A DNA stretch of 64,000 nucleotides from Paractinoplanes brasiliensis (GCF_004362215.1 NZ_SNWR01000001.1:744001-808000); one strand, 5' to 3'. Numbered from the stretch's first letter, positions 1 to 8,106 are shown. The notes: generated from the letters alone by a model not told the origin. Made by a program: numbers and translations.

Positions 1-19
1 CCCGCAGCCCGGCGCTCAT
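1..19 (-). CDS. Possible start of a gene running off the left edge
   Basis: An ATG at position 19 (minus strand) overlaps the TGA of the 108-residue gene in an ATGA junction, the usual sign of translational coupling. Only six codons (MSAGLR) are visible, so the product cannot be named and the start could be chance. Confidence 0.3.
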
Positions 20-342
20 CCGCTCTTCTTCCACGGTTCGGAGGACTTCTGCCAGCGGTCAGGCTCCGGCTTCCTGTCCCCGGTGGCCGACGGGGCCTGG
101 AGCGCGCCGGCTTCGACCAGCTCGCGCAGGAAGGGCCCGACGACCTCGTCGAGTCCTTGCTCCGCCGGGAATGTGAAGTCGATCCCCTCGTCCCGGTCGG
201 GTCCACGCCCGGCGGAGCGTTCCAGCACGAGCCGCAGGAGTGCCTTCTCTCCCGGCGGCAGCGCGTCGGCCCAGGCGTTGAGCTTGGTGAGGAAGCTGTG
301 CAGCTCGGCGTCGTCGATCGCTTCGTCCGAGGCTGTGGACAT
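16..342 (-). CDS. Small hypothetical protein, 108 aa
   Basis: The product is acidic and soluble, with no signal peptide, membrane segment or recognised enzyme motif. The N-terminal half (SFLTKLNAWADALPPGEKAL, roughly residues 16-35) looks alpha-helical and resembles short actinobacterial proteins of unknown function. The C-terminus is polar and probably disordered. An AGGAG-type ribosome site lies about six bases before the ATG at 342, which supports the start. It may be co-transcribed with a gene off the left edge (ATGA overlap). Function unknown. Confidence 0.6.
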   Translation of the reverse strand: MSTASDEAIDDAELHSFLTKLNAWADALPPGEKALLRLVLERSAGRGPDRDEGIDFTFPAEQGLDEVVGPFLRELVEAGALQAPSATGDRKPEPDRWQKSSEPWKKSG

Positions 343-603
343 GATTGCTCCTCATTGCATAGCGTGCCGGTTCTGCAACACAACGTAATGCAGGGCGCGG
401 CGATTCGCTCGTTTTTCGAGCCGCCGTCGTCACAGCGCCGCTGGCGAGCGGCGGCGCCGACGTTGCGCTCGTAGGCGACCGAGGCGACCGTAATGCGCAG
501 CCGGTCAAACCCGGTGTCATCGCCGATCAGCAGCCCGTTCCGGCGACCGGAGCGCTCGATCCCATGGTCACGCACACCAGCCCGACCGCCGTTGCAGTGC
601 TAA
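343..603. other. Intergenic region with no recognised gene
   Basis: This 260-bp stretch lies between the small hypothetical gene (promoter side) and the 3' end of the LLM oxidoreductase gene. I see no convincing coding frame, RNA gene or strong hairpin in it. Confidence 0.5.
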
Positions 604-1464
604 CTAGAGGTTGTGCACGGCCAGCACGTCCGCCAGGGCCTTCGCAGGGACGCCGCGGCCGTCGGGACGCGGCCAGTGCACGCTGACCTCGTCGAAGCCC
701 AGCGCGGCGAGGCGGCCGACGGTGTCGGCGTAGCGGTCGCGGCTCTCGAACGGCCAGTACGACTCGAGGCCCACGTTGACGATCCGGCGGATCCGGCGGC
801 CCTCGAGCACCGCGTCGAGCTGCCCGGACTGCTTCTCGAGGGCGGCGAACCACTCCTCGGGGCTCACGGCGGGACCGTACGGGCCGTACGTGACCCAGGC
901 CTGGCCGTGCCTGGCGACCAGGCCCAGCGAGCGCGGACCGGTGCCGGCCACGGTGAACGGCACCCGCGGCGTCTGCACACAGCCGGGCAGCTGGTGGGCG
1001 TCGACCGCGTGGTAGCGCTCGCCGTGGGCGGTGACGACGGGCTCGACCAGCAGCTTGTCGAGCAGCCCGATCCACTCGGCGAAGCGGTCCATGCGCTCGC
1101 GCGGGGTCAGCCGCGGCTCGCCCAGCACCAGCGCGTCCAGGCTCTCGGTGCCGGCGCCCAGGCCGACCTCGAGGCGGCCGCCGCTGAGCTGGTCGAGGGT
1201 CATCAGCTCCTTGGCGAACGGCACCGGGTGGCGGTAGTTGGGCGTGGCGACCTGCACGCCGAGGCGGACCCGCTCGGTGGCCCCGGCCGCGGCGGCGAGC
1301 AGCGGCACGCAGCCGTACCAGGGGTTGTCGCGCAGCAGCGGCCAGGTCAGGTGGTCGTACGTCCAGACGGTGTGCACCCCGGCCCGCTCCGCCTCGACCA
1401 CCTCGGCCAGCCAGGCGCTCGTGGGGTGGCGGTCGGGAAGCACCAGCACCGACAGATCGGTCAT
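604..1464 (-). CDS. LLM-class F420/flavin-dependent oxidoreductase
   Basis: This 286-aa protein has the luciferase-like monooxygenase TIM-barrel layout. It opens with a short beta strand (LSVLVLP), then VWTYDHL, then RVRLGVQVATPNYRHPV and the characteristic LDQLSGGRLEVGLGAGT loop near residues 90-110, which binds the flavin or F420 phosphate. The length is normal for the short LLM subclass. Its ATG overlaps the stop of the upstream ornithine-cyclodeaminase-family gene (ATGA), so the two are probably translated from one message. Context suggests a side role in proline or hydroxyproline metabolism. The substrate cannot be read from the sequence, and F420 versus FMN is inferred from the family and host type only. 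Confidence 0.8.
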   Translation of the reverse strand: MTDLSVLVLPDRHPTSAWLAEVVEAERAGVHTVWTYDHLTWPLLRDNPWYGCVPLLAAAAGATERVRLGVQVATPNYRHPVPFAKELMTLDQLSGGRLEVGLGAGTESLDALVLGEPRLTPRERMDRFAEWIGLLDKLLVEPVVTAHGERYHAVDAHQLPGCVQTPRVPFTVAGTGPRSLGLVARHGQAWVTYGPYGPAVSPEEWFAALEKQSGQLDAVLEGRRIRRIVNVGLESYWPFESRDRYADTVGRLAALGFDEVSVHWPRPDGRGVPAKALADVLAVHNL

Positions 1465-2345
1465 CCCAGCGCCTCCACCACTGCGGCCGCGATCACGAGG
1501 TCCTCCCAGCCCATCCCCACGGTCTTGATCAGCCTGGGCCGGGCGGGGATGGTTCCCCGGACCAGGTCGGCGAAGGTCACGAGCTCAGTCTCGTCGAGGC
1601 CGGCCTGAATGATGTCACCGGCTTCCCGTACGGCCACCGCGCGCGACTCGACCAGCGCGCCGCAGCGTCGCACGGTCTCGGTGTCGACCTCGCGGGCCTC
1701 GGGCTCGTGCGAGCCGACGGCGACCACGACAGCGCCTGGTTTCAGCCGGCGACCGTCGAAGAGCGGCTCGCGCGCGGTGGTGCAGCAGGCCACGATGTCG
1801 GCGTCGGCCACCGCGTCCGCGTCGGCCACCTCGGCCTTGGCGATCTCCCCGGCGAATCGGGTGGTCCGCTCGTGGCTGCGCCCGACGACTCGTACGGAGT
1901 CAATGGGACGCACCGCCCGCAGCGCCTCGATGTGACCGCGCGCCTGCGGACCTGTGCCGAAGACGACGAGCTTGCGGACGCCGGGCGGCGCGACGAGGTC
2001 GACACCGAGCGCCGAGACGGCCGGGGTGCGCAACAAGGTGAGCGCGGCGCCGTCGAGCACGGCCCGCGGCGCCAGCGTGGGCGCGTCGAACAGCACGTAC
2101 GTGCCGTGGATGCGGGGCAGGCCACGGGCCGGGTTGCCGGGAGCGATGCCGACCAGTTTGACGCCGGCGATGCGATCGTCACCGGACGGCATGATGAGCA
2201 CCTCGCCGCCGCCGAGCGCCACTCGCGAGCGGGCCGGCTCGGACTCGGGGTCGAGACCGCCGCCGAGGGCCTCGCGCAGAGCCTCGACCGCGCGCGGAAA
2301 GCCCAGCGCGAGCACCTGTTCGGCCGAGATCATGCGCTGTACCAT
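1461..2345 (-). CDS. Ornithine cyclodeaminase/mu-crystallin family protein (possible pyrroline-2-carboxylate reductase)
   Basis: About 294 aa with the OCD/mu-crystallin Rossmann fold: a nucleotide-binding segment (KLVVFGTGPQARGHIEALRA) followed by VRVVGRS and later the VVAVGSHEPEAREVD segment typical of the family. Members next to hydroxyproline genes in other bacteria reduce delta-1-pyrroline-2-carboxylate with NAD(P)H, and that role fits here. True ornithine cyclodeaminase or alanine dehydrogenase activity is also possible. The start is either ATG 2345 or ATG 2333 (MISAEQ, the usual family N-terminus). Neither has a Shine-Dalgarno sequence and both lie in or next to the 19-bp dyad at 2339-2357, so a leaderless, repressor-controlled transcript is likely. 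It is divergent from the GntR gene. Confidence 0.8.
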   Translation of the reverse strand: MVQRMISAEQVLALGFPRAVEALREALGGGLDPESEPARSRVALGGGEVLIMPSGDDRIAGVKLVGIAPGNPARGLPRIHGTYVLFDAPTLAPRAVLDGAALTLLRTPAVSALGVDLVAPPGVRKLVVFGTGPQARGHIEALRAVRPIDSVRVVGRSHERTTRFAGEIAKAEVADADAVADADIVACCTTAREPLFDGRRLKPGAVVVAVGSHEPEAREVDTETVRRCGALVESRAVAVREAGDIIQAGLDETELVTFADLVRGTIPARPRLIKTVGMGWEDLVIAAAVVEALG

Positions 2346-2357
2346 GTCACATACCAC
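2339..2357. promoter_or_regulatory. Probable GntR operator, site 1
   Basis: The plus strand reads GTACCATGTCACATACCAC, an imperfect dyad centred on ATGTSACAT. On the minus strand it reads GTGGTATGTGACATGGTAC, which shares the TGTGACAT core and outer GT/AC ends with the site at 4455-4473. It sits between the divergent OCD-family and GntR genes, overlapping the former's start region, so one bound dimer could control both. Confidence 0.65.
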
Positions 2358-2374
2358 CGAGGGAGGCAACAGAC

Positions 2375-3043
2375 ATGACGTCACCGGTCATCGGCCCGCT
2401 GCGCACGGCCGGCAGCTTCCGCCAGCACGTGGAGGACGCGGTGGCCGCCGCCATTGTCTCCGGCGAGTTCGCCCCGGGCACGATGCTCACGGCCCCCACC
2501 CTGGCCGCCCGGTTCGACGTCTCCGCCACGCCCGTACGCGAAGCCCTGCTGAACCTCGAGAAGCGCGGCTTCGTCGAGATCGCCCGCAACAAGGGCTTCC
2601 GGGTCACCCAGGTCAGCGAGCACGACCTCACCGAGATCGTGCAGATCCGCCAGTGGCTCGAGGCCCCACCGATGCGGCTGCTGGCCGGCGCCCTGACCGT
2701 GCCCGACCTGTCCCGGCTGCGCGCCGAGGCCGAGGCGATCGTGATCAGCGCCGCCGCGTCCGACCTGCCGACCTACCTGGCCGCCGACACGACGTTCCAC
2801 CTGCATCTGCTCAGTCTCACCGGCAACGACCGGCTGGTCACGCTGGTCGGCGATCTGCGCCAGCAGACCCGCCTGGTCGGGCTGGCCACCATGCTCGGCT
2901 CGCCCGAACTGGCCGAGTCGTCGGCCGAGCACCTCACGCTGCTCGATCTGCTCGAAGGGGGCGACGGCGCCGCCGCCGAAGAGCTGATGCGCCGCCACCT
3001 CGGCCACGTCACCGGCTGGTGGAGCGGGCGGGCCGAGCAGTGA
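2375..3043 (+). CDS. GntR-family regulator with FCD ligand domain
   Basis: 222 aa. Residues 12-75 form a winged helix (IVSGEFAPGTML, then SATPVREALLNLEKRGFVE), the standard GntR N-terminus. Residues about 85-215 form an all-helical FCD domain with the conserved Asp/His metal-ligand pattern (DTTFHLH, then EHLTLLDLL, then RRHLGH). FCD regulators usually sense small organic acids or amino-acid derivatives. Here a hydroxyproline-pathway intermediate is the obvious candidate. The start is well supported by GGGAGG upstream of ATG 2375. Its last codon overlaps the GTG of the FAD oxidoreductase gene (GTGA), making regulator and enzyme one unit. It probably represses itself and the neighbouring units through the two 19-bp dyads. 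Confidence 0.88.
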   Translation: MTSPVIGPLRTAGSFRQHVEDAVAAAIVSGEFAPGTMLTAPTLAARFDVSATPVREALLNLEKRGFVEIARNKGFRVTQVSEHDLTEIVQIRQWLEAPPMRLLAGALTVPDLSRLRAEAEAIVISAAASDLPTYLAADTTFHLHLLSLTGNDRLVTLVGDLRQQTRLVGLATMLGSPELAESSAEHLTLLDLLEGGDGAAAEELMRRHLGHVTGWWSGRAEQ

Positions 3044-4197
3044 AGGTGATCGTGGTGGGCGCCGGCATCGTCGGAGCCGCCATCGCCCGTGAGCTGGCGG
3101 CCGCCGGGGTATCGGTGACCGTCCTCGACCGCTCGGCGTCGGCCGGCGGCACCTCGGCCGCCGGCGAGGGCAACCTGCTGGTCTCCGACAAGGGTCCCGG
3201 CGCCGAACTGTCCCTGGCGCTGCGATCGCTCACGCTGTGGCGTTCGATCCTGCCGGAGATCTCGGACGGCTTCCCCTCGATCGAGTACGAGGCCAAGGGC
3301 GGCCTGGTGGTCGCCACGACTCCCGCCGGTGCGAGCGCTCTGCACGCCTTCGCGGACACTCAGCGGGCAGCGGGCGTCTCAGCTTCCGCCGTCAATGGCC
3401 TCGACTACGAGCCCGACCTCAACCCCGCCCACACCGCGGCGGTCTTCTACCCCCAGGACGCGCAGGTGCAGCCCGCGATCGCGACCGAGGCCCTGCTGGC
3501 GGCCGCCCGCCGCCGCGGCGCGGTCGTACGCCAGGGGGTCGAGGTTCTCGGTCCGGTACACAGCGGCGAGCGGCTCACCGGCGTGCTCACTTCGGAGGGC
3601 GAGTTCCGCGCCGATCACGTGGTGGTGGCGGCCGGCCCGTGGTCGGGCGAGACGGCGCGACGACTGGGCGTCGACCTGCCCGTACGCCCCCGCCGCGGCA
3701 CGATCCTGGTCACCACCCGGATGCGCCGACGGATCCACCACAAGGTCTACGACGCCGACTACGTGGGCGCGGTCGGCTCGAACGACGCCGCCTTGCAGAC
3801 GTCCAGCGTGGTCGAGTCGACCGCGGCCGGCACCGTCCTGATCGGCTCGTCCCGCGAACGCCGCGGCTTCGACGAGCGGATCGAGGCCCGGGTGCTGTCC
3901 GCCGTCGCCGCCAAGGCCCTCGTGCTGTTCCCGTTCCTGACCGACGTGGCGGTGATGCGAGCGTACGGCGGCTTCCGCCCCTTCGTCCCCGACCACCTGC
4001 CGGTCATCGGCCCCGACCCCCGCCGACCCGGCCTGTGGCACGCAACCGGCCACGAGGGCGCCGGCATAGTCCTCTCCACCGCCACCGGCGAACTGCTCAC
4101 CGACCTGCTGCTGAACCGCCCGCCACACGTGGACGCCGCCGCCTTCGCCGTCGACCGCCCCACCCTGCTCCCCCACTTGCAGCCCGCACGCGGCTGA
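3040..4197 (+). CDS. FAD-dependent amino-acid dehydrogenase, probable D-hydroxyproline dehydrogenase beta subunit
   Basis: 385 aa of the DAO/glycine oxidase family. The N-terminal dinucleotide-binding motif (VVGAGIVGAAIARELA) is followed by the ADP-ribose acidic position (VTVLD), a glycine-rich AGGTSAAGEGNLL turn and a C-terminal FAD signature (GHEGAGIVLSTATGELL). GTG 3040 is chosen because the homologous region starts exactly there and it overlaps the GntR stop. In known heteromeric D-hydroxyproline dehydrogenases a DAO-type subunit pairs with a small ferredoxin-like subunit and an HcnB-like flavoprotein, and both of those are encoded just downstream. It would oxidise cis-4-hydroxy-D-proline to 1-pyrroline-4-hydroxy-2-carboxylate. 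A sarcosine or D-amino-acid oxidase role is less likely in this context. Confidence 0.82.
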   Translation: MKVIVVGAGIVGAAIARELAAAGVSVTVLDRSASAGGTSAAGEGNLLVSDKGPGAELSLALRSLTLWRSILPEISDGFPSIEYEAKGGLVVATTPAGASALHAFADTQRAAGVSASAVNGLDYEPDLNPAHTAAVFYPQDAQVQPAIATEALLAAARRRGAVVRQGVEVLGPVHSGERLTGVLTSEGEFRADHVVVAAGPWSGETARRLGVDLPVRPRRGTILVTTRMRRRIHHKVYDADYVGAVGSNDAALQTSSVVESTAAGTVLIGSSRERRGFDERIEARVLSAVAAKALVLFPFLTDVAVMRAYGGFRPFVPDHLPVIGPDPRRPGLWHATGHEGAGIVLSTATGELLTDLLLNRPPHVDAAAFAVDRPTLLPHLQPARG

Positions 4198-4249
4198 ACC
4201 CGCCACCGCCGTAGGCGCCTCTCCTCGGCCGGGTGATGGCTTCATCGGC

Positions 4250-4265
4250 CTGACCCAGCGGTCAG
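4250..4265. terminator. Short hairpin after the FAD oxidoreductase gene
   Basis: CTGACC and GGTCAG form a six-bp stem with a CAGC loop, about 50 bases past the stop at 4197. There is no U-rich tail, so it is at best a weak terminator or an RNA-stabilising hairpin in front of the second operator-controlled unit. Confidence 0.3.
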
Positions 4266-4454
4266 CCCGGCCGTGTCGCGGTCGGGTTCGAGTCCCGCCG
4301 CTCCTTCGCGGGAACCCAGGGGGTGCAAGGCGCTGCGCGAACCTCGCGGCCGCTCGGCCGAGCCAGGGCGCGCTCGCGACGATCGGGCTGCCACTGTCAG
4401 GTGGGTCGGCTTTGAGTCTGCTGCTTTTCTTGCGGTCGCTCTCGCCGTCCGGCT

Positions 4455-4473
4455 GTAGTGTGTGACATACTAC
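4455..4473. promoter_or_regulatory. Probable GntR operator, site 2
   Basis: GTAGTGTGTGACATACTAC matches its own reverse complement at 16 of 19 positions and shares the TGTGACAT core with site 1. It ends five bases before the GTG at 4478. Its right arm (CATACT) may also be the -10 element of a leaderless promoter for the hydroxyproline operon, so repressor binding would block RNA polymerase directly. Confidence 0.7.
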
Positions 4474-4477
4474 TGAA

Positions 4478-4789
4478 GTGACAGCGACCGGACCGGCTTC
4501 CATGGAAACCCAGTACGATCCGGTGCGACCTGGGGAAACGTCGCCAATCACGATCATTGTCGATGGGACTCCGGTGCGTGGACTGAACGGACAGACGGTG
4601 GCCGGGGTCCTCATGGGGGCCGGGCGGCTCGCCTGGCGCACGACGCGCAACGGGCGGCCGCGCGGCGTCTTCTGCGGCATCGGGGTCTGCCACGACTGCC
4701 TCGTCGCCGTGAACGGCCTCTCCGACGTCCGCGCCTGCCAACGCCGAGCAGCCGACGGCGACTCCATCTCGACTGAGGCGCAGGCATGA
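4478..4789 (+). CDS. Small [2Fe-2S] protein, probable D-hydroxyproline dehydrogenase gamma subunit
   Basis: 103 aa. Cys66, Cys71 and Cys74 (FCGIGVCHDC) plus Cys87 give the C-x4-C-x2-C-x12-C ligand set of plant-type [2Fe-2S] domains. The preceding VDGTPVRGLNGQTVAGVLM is the usual beta-grasp N-terminus. Proteins of this size occur next to HcnB-like flavoproteins in hydrogen cyanide synthase, octopine/nopaline oxidase and hydroxyproline dehydrogenase systems, where they carry electrons between the two flavin subunits. The GTG start at 4478 lies five bases after the operator and lacks a Shine-Dalgarno, suggesting a leaderless message; ATG 4502 is the alternative. The 3' end overlaps the next gene by four bases. 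Confidence 0.85.
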   Translation: MTATGPASMETQYDPVRPGETSPITIIVDGTPVRGLNGQTVAGVLMGAGRLAWRTTRNGRPRGVFCGIGVCHDCLVAVNGLSDVRACQRRAADGDSISTEAQA

Positions 4790-6195
4790 GCGCCGCCGGC
4801 ATGACGGTGGAGACCCCCGATGTGCTTGTCGTCGGGGCGGGGCCGGCGGGGCTTGCCGCTGCGGATGCCGCGCGGAACGCGGGCGCCCGGGTTGTGCTGC
4901 TTGATGCAGCCGGCGACGCGGGCGGCCAGTACTGGCGGCACCTCCCGGCCGAGCGGCCGGCGGCCAACGAGCGAATCCTGCACCACGGCTGGGACAGGTT
5001 CACGGCGCTGCGCGGGCAGGAGATTCTGACCGACGCGCAGGTCTGGCTGGCCGAGCGTCACGACGACCGCCCGCCCACGCTGCACGTGCTCGTCGGGCCG
5101 GCGGACGGCCGTGACCGCGTACCGCGAACATTCGCTCCGAAGGCACTGGTTCTCGCCACGGGCGCGTACGAACGCACCCTCCCCTTCCCCGGCTGGGACC
5201 TGCCCGGCGTCTTCACCGCGGGCGCGGCCCAGGCCCTCGCCAAGTCGGAGCGCGTCGCCGTCGGCCGCCGCGTGCTCGTCGCCGGCGCCGGCCCGTTCCT
5301 GCTGCCCGTCGCTTCGAGCCTCATCCGTACCGGCGCCGAGGTGGTCGGTGTGCTCGAGGCCAACGGCTGGCCGCGTCTGGGCAGGGGCTGGAGCCGCCGA
5401 CCGACCGAGCTCCTGGCCACCCGGCACAAGACCGGCGAGCTGGCGGGCTACGTCCGGGACCTGGCCCGCCACCGCATTCCCTACCGCGCGGCCACCGCCG
5501 TCGTCGCCGCGCACGGCGCCGGGCAAGTCAGCTCGGTGACCGTCGCCCGCCTCGACCCGCGGTGGGCGCCCATCCCCGGCACGTCCCGTGACATCAGCGT
5601 CGACGCTGTCTGTGTCAGCCACGGCTTCGTACCCCGGGTCGAGCTCGCCGTCTCGGCCGGGTGCGGCCTCGACGCGTACGGCGCCGTGGTGACCGACCAC
5701 GACGGCCGGACCACCGTCCCGGGGGTCTATGCCGCCGGCGAGATCACCGGCATCGGCGGCGCCGACCTGGCCCTGGCCGAGGGCGTCGTGGCCGGCCTGG
5801 CCGCGGCCGGCGCGACCGCCTCCGACGCCCAGCGTCGCTCGCTGAGCGAGAACCAGCGCTTCGCCGCCCGTCTGGAAGCCGCGCACGGCATCCGCCCGGG
5901 CTGGGTGGGCTGGCTCGGCGACGACACCACCGTCTGCCGCTGCGAAGAGGTCACGGCCGGCGACCTGCGGGCCGGCGCGGCCGCCACCGGGTCGCGCGGC
6001 CTGCGCTCACTCAGGCTCAGCACCCGCGCCGGCCTGGGCGTCTGCCAGGGCCGCGTCTGCGGGCGCACCGTCGAAGAACTGCTGCATCGCCACACCGGCG
6101 GCCTGCTCGACCCGGGCCGCACGGAACAACGCCCCCTCGCGGCTTTCGTCCGGCTCGGCGAGCTGGCCGCCGCTGAAGAACAGGAGCACTCATGA
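4786..6195 (+). CDS. FAD/NAD(P)-binding oxidoreductase with C-terminal [2Fe-2S] domain, probable D-hydroxyproline dehydrogenase alpha subunit
   Basis: 469 aa, HcnB-like. The FAD site is VVGAGPAGLAAADAAR (residues 15-30). A second Rossmann motif, VLVAGAGPFLLPVA, is near 164-177, and TTVPGVYAAGEITGIGG (309-325) closes the FAD domain. The C-terminal BFD-like domain carries Cys384, Cys386, Cys420 and Cys425 (CRC and CQGRVC), four likely iron-sulfur ligands. This is the architecture of the alpha subunit of heteromeric amino-acid dehydrogenases. It starts in an ATGA overlap with the ferredoxin-like subunit and ends in an ATGA overlap with the deaminase, so all are translationally linked. The electron acceptor is not evident. 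Confidence 0.85.
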   Translation: MSAAGMTVETPDVLVVGAGPAGLAAADAARNAGARVVLLDAAGDAGGQYWRHLPAERPAANERILHHGWDRFTALRGQEILTDAQVWLAERHDDRPPTLHVLVGPADGRDRVPRTFAPKALVLATGAYERTLPFPGWDLPGVFTAGAAQALAKSERVAVGRRVLVAGAGPFLLPVASSLIRTGAEVVGVLEANGWPRLGRGWSRRPTELLATRHKTGELAGYVRDLARHRIPYRAATAVVAAHGAGQVSSVTVARLDPRWAPIPGTSRDISVDAVCVSHGFVPRVELAVSAGCGLDAYGAVVTDHDGRTTVPGVYAAGEITGIGGADLALAEGVVAGLAAAGATASDAQRRSLSENQRFAARLEAAHGIRPGWVGWLGDDTTVCRCEEVTAGDLRAGAAATGSRGLRSLRLSTRAGLGVCQGRVCGRTVEELLHRHTGGLLDPGRTEQRPLAAFVRLGELAAAEEQEHS

Positions 6196-7094
6196 CCACC
6201 GCCCTCCGCGGCGTCGTCGTCGCCACCGCCCTGCCGTACAAGGAAGATCCGTCCGCCCCGGCCGGCCTCGCCGTCGACTTCGACCGGTACGCCGAGCACG
6301 TCGACTGGCTGATGAGCAACGGCTGCCACGGTGTCGGCCCCAACGGGTCGCTCGGCGAGTACTCGTCGCTCACCGACGAGGAGCGGCGCCGCGTCGTTCA
6401 AGTCGCCGTCGAGGCGGTCGGCGGGCGCGGCACGGTGATCGCCGGCGTACACGGACCGGGGTGGCACCAGGCGAAGAAGTGGGCCGAGATCGCCGGTGAG
6501 GACGGCGCGACCGGCGTGCTCGCTCTGCCGCCGACCATGTACCGGGCCAGCAACAGCCAGGTGGTCGAGCACTACACGAAGATCGCCGAGGCCGGGCTGC
6601 CGATGATGATCTACAACAACCCGTTCGACACCAAGGTCGACCTGGTGCCCGACCTGGTCGCCGAGATCGCTCGGATCCCGCAGGTGGTGGCGATCAAGGA
6701 GTTCACCGGGGACGTGCGGCGGCTGTTCGAGATCCGTGAGAAGTGCGAGATCGACGTGGTCGCCGGAGCCGACGACGTACTGTTCGAACTGATGGCTGAC
6801 GGCGCGGTGGGCTGGTTCGCCGGGTTCCCCAACGTGTTCCCGGCCGAGTCCCGGCGGCTCTACGACCTCATGCTCGACGGGAAGTTCCTCGAGGCGCGCG
6901 AGCTCTACCAGCACCTGGTGGCCGTGTTCCGCTGGGATTCCCGTACGGAGTTCGTGCAGGCCATCAAGCTCAGCATGGACCTCATCGGCCGGTACGGCGG
7001 CCCGTGCCGTCCGCCCCGCGGCCCGCTCACCCCGGAGCACCGCGCCCAGATCGAGGCCGAGACCAAGCGGGCCGTCGAAGCGCTGGCGGGCTGA
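6192..7094 (+). CDS. DapA/NAL-family enzyme, probable 1-pyrroline-4-hydroxy-2-carboxylate deaminase
   Basis: 300 aa TIM-barrel enzyme. The Schiff-base lysine is Lys169 in VVAIKEF, the proton-relay tyrosine is Tyr141 in MIYNNPF, and the carboxylate-binding loop is GPNGSLGE (residues 49-56) in place of DapA's GTTGE. In hydroxyproline pathways this family converts pyrroline-4-hydroxy-2-carboxylate into 2-oxoglutarate semialdehyde and ammonia, and its position between dehydrogenase and epimerase genes supports that role over lysine biosynthesis. The gene starts inside the stop of the previous gene and ends one base before the epimerase gene. Confidence 0.86.
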   Translation: MTTALRGVVVATALPYKEDPSAPAGLAVDFDRYAEHVDWLMSNGCHGVGPNGSLGEYSSLTDEERRRVVQVAVEAVGGRGTVIAGVHGPGWHQAKKWAEIAGEDGATGVLALPPTMYRASNSQVVEHYTKIAEAGLPMMIYNNPFDTKVDLVPDLVAEIARIPQVVAIKEFTGDVRRLFEIREKCEIDVVAGADDVLFELMADGAVGWFAGFPNVFPAESRRLYDLMLDGKFLEARELYQHLVAVFRWDSRTEFVQAIKLSMDLIGRYGGPCRPPRGPLTPEHRAQIEAETKRAVEALAG

Positions 7095-7095
7095 C

Positions 7096-8097
7096 ATGCG
7101 GGCCTCGCGGATGTTCACCGCCGTCGACTCGCACACCGAGGGCATGCCGACCCGGGTTGTCACCGCCGGCGTCGGCACCATCCCCGGGGCGACCATGAAC
7201 GAGCGGCGCCTGCACTTCATCGAGCACTTGGACGACGTACGCAAGCTGCTGATGAACGAGCCTCGCGGGCACGCCGCGATGAGCGGGGCCATCCTGCAGC
7301 CGCCGACGCGCGCGGACGCCGACTTCGGTGTTGTCTACATCGAGGTGTCGGGCTGCCTGCCGATGTGCGGGCACGGCACGATCGGGGTCGCCACCGTGCT
7401 CGTCGAGACCGGCATGGTGGCGGTCACCGAGCCCGTCACCACGATCCGGTTGGACACCCCGGCCGGGCTCGTGGTGGCCACGGTTCAGGTCAGGGACGGT
7501 CACGCCGAGTCGGTGACGCTGGAGAACGTGCCCGCGTACGTGGAACGCCTGGACGCGACGATCGACGTGCCAGGCCTGGGCTCGGTGCCCTACAGCCTGG
7601 CCTTCGGCGGCAACTTCTACGCGATGGTCGACCTGGACGCGGTCGGGCTGCCCTTCGACCGTACGCGGCAACGCGACATCCTCGACGCCGGGCTGGCCAT
7701 CATGGACGCGATCAACACCCAGGACCCGCCCAAGCACCCGCTCATCGACGGCGTCGACCACTGCCACCACGTCGAGTTCATCGCGCCCGGCTCCGGCGCC
7801 CGTCACTCGCGCCACGCGATGGCCATTTACCCGGGCTGGTTCGACCGGTCCCCCTGCGGCACCGGCACCTCGGCCCGCATGGCCGAGCTGTGGGCGCGGG
7901 GCGAACTGGCGATCGGCGACGACTTCGTCAACGAGTCGTTCATCGGCAGCCGTTTCACCGGCCGCCTCATCTCCGAGACCACTGTGGCCGGCCGGCCCGC
8001 GGTCGTCCCCACCATCACCGGCCGTGCCTGGGTGACCGGCCTCGGACAGTATCTGCTCGACCCCTCCGACCCGTACCCGACCGGCTTCGCCTTCTGA
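7096..8097 (+). CDS. 4-hydroxyproline 2-epimerase (proline racemase family)
   Basis: 333 aa. Both catalytic cysteines are present: Cys91 in LPMCGHGTIG and Cys254 in RSPCGTGTSA. Two cysteines define racemases/epimerases. The related trans-3-hydroxyproline dehydratases replace the second with threonine, so that alternative is excluded. TDSHTEG-like residues near the N-terminus (AVDSHTEGMP) are also family-typical. The enzyme interconverts trans-4-hydroxy-L-proline and cis-4-hydroxy-D-proline, the first step of the pathway encoded here. Proline racemase proper cannot be strictly excluded from sequence, but the operon makes hydroxyproline by far the likelier substrate. Confidence 0.9.
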   Translation: MRASRMFTAVDSHTEGMPTRVVTAGVGTIPGATMNERRLHFIEHLDDVRKLLMNEPRGHAAMSGAILQPPTRADADFGVVYIEVSGCLPMCGHGTIGVATVLVETGMVAVTEPVTTIRLDTPAGLVVATVQVRDGHAESVTLENVPAYVERLDATIDVPGLGSVPYSLAFGGNFYAMVDLDAVGLPFDRTRQRDILDAGLAIMDAINTQDPPKHPLIDGVDHCHHVEFIAPGSGARHSRHAMAIYPGWFDRSPCGTGTSARMAELWARGELAIGDDFVNESFIGSRFTGRLISETTVAGRPAVVPTITGRAWVTGLGQYLLDPSDPYPTGFAF

Positions 8098-8106
8098 GGT
8101 GTATTC

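Noticed and set aside
4275..4300. tRNA-like T-arm (GGGTTCGAGTCCCGCC)
   Set aside because: The T-loop consensus is present but the stem has a mismatch and no matching acceptor, D-arm or anticodon arm can be folded from the upstream 60 bases. It is probably chance or a tRNA remnant.
3379..5886. Long antisense open frame opposite the hydroxyproline genes
   Set aside because: Low-complexity Gly/Arg/Ala-rich translation typical of the reverse frame of GC-rich genes; the sense strand carries well-conserved enzymes.
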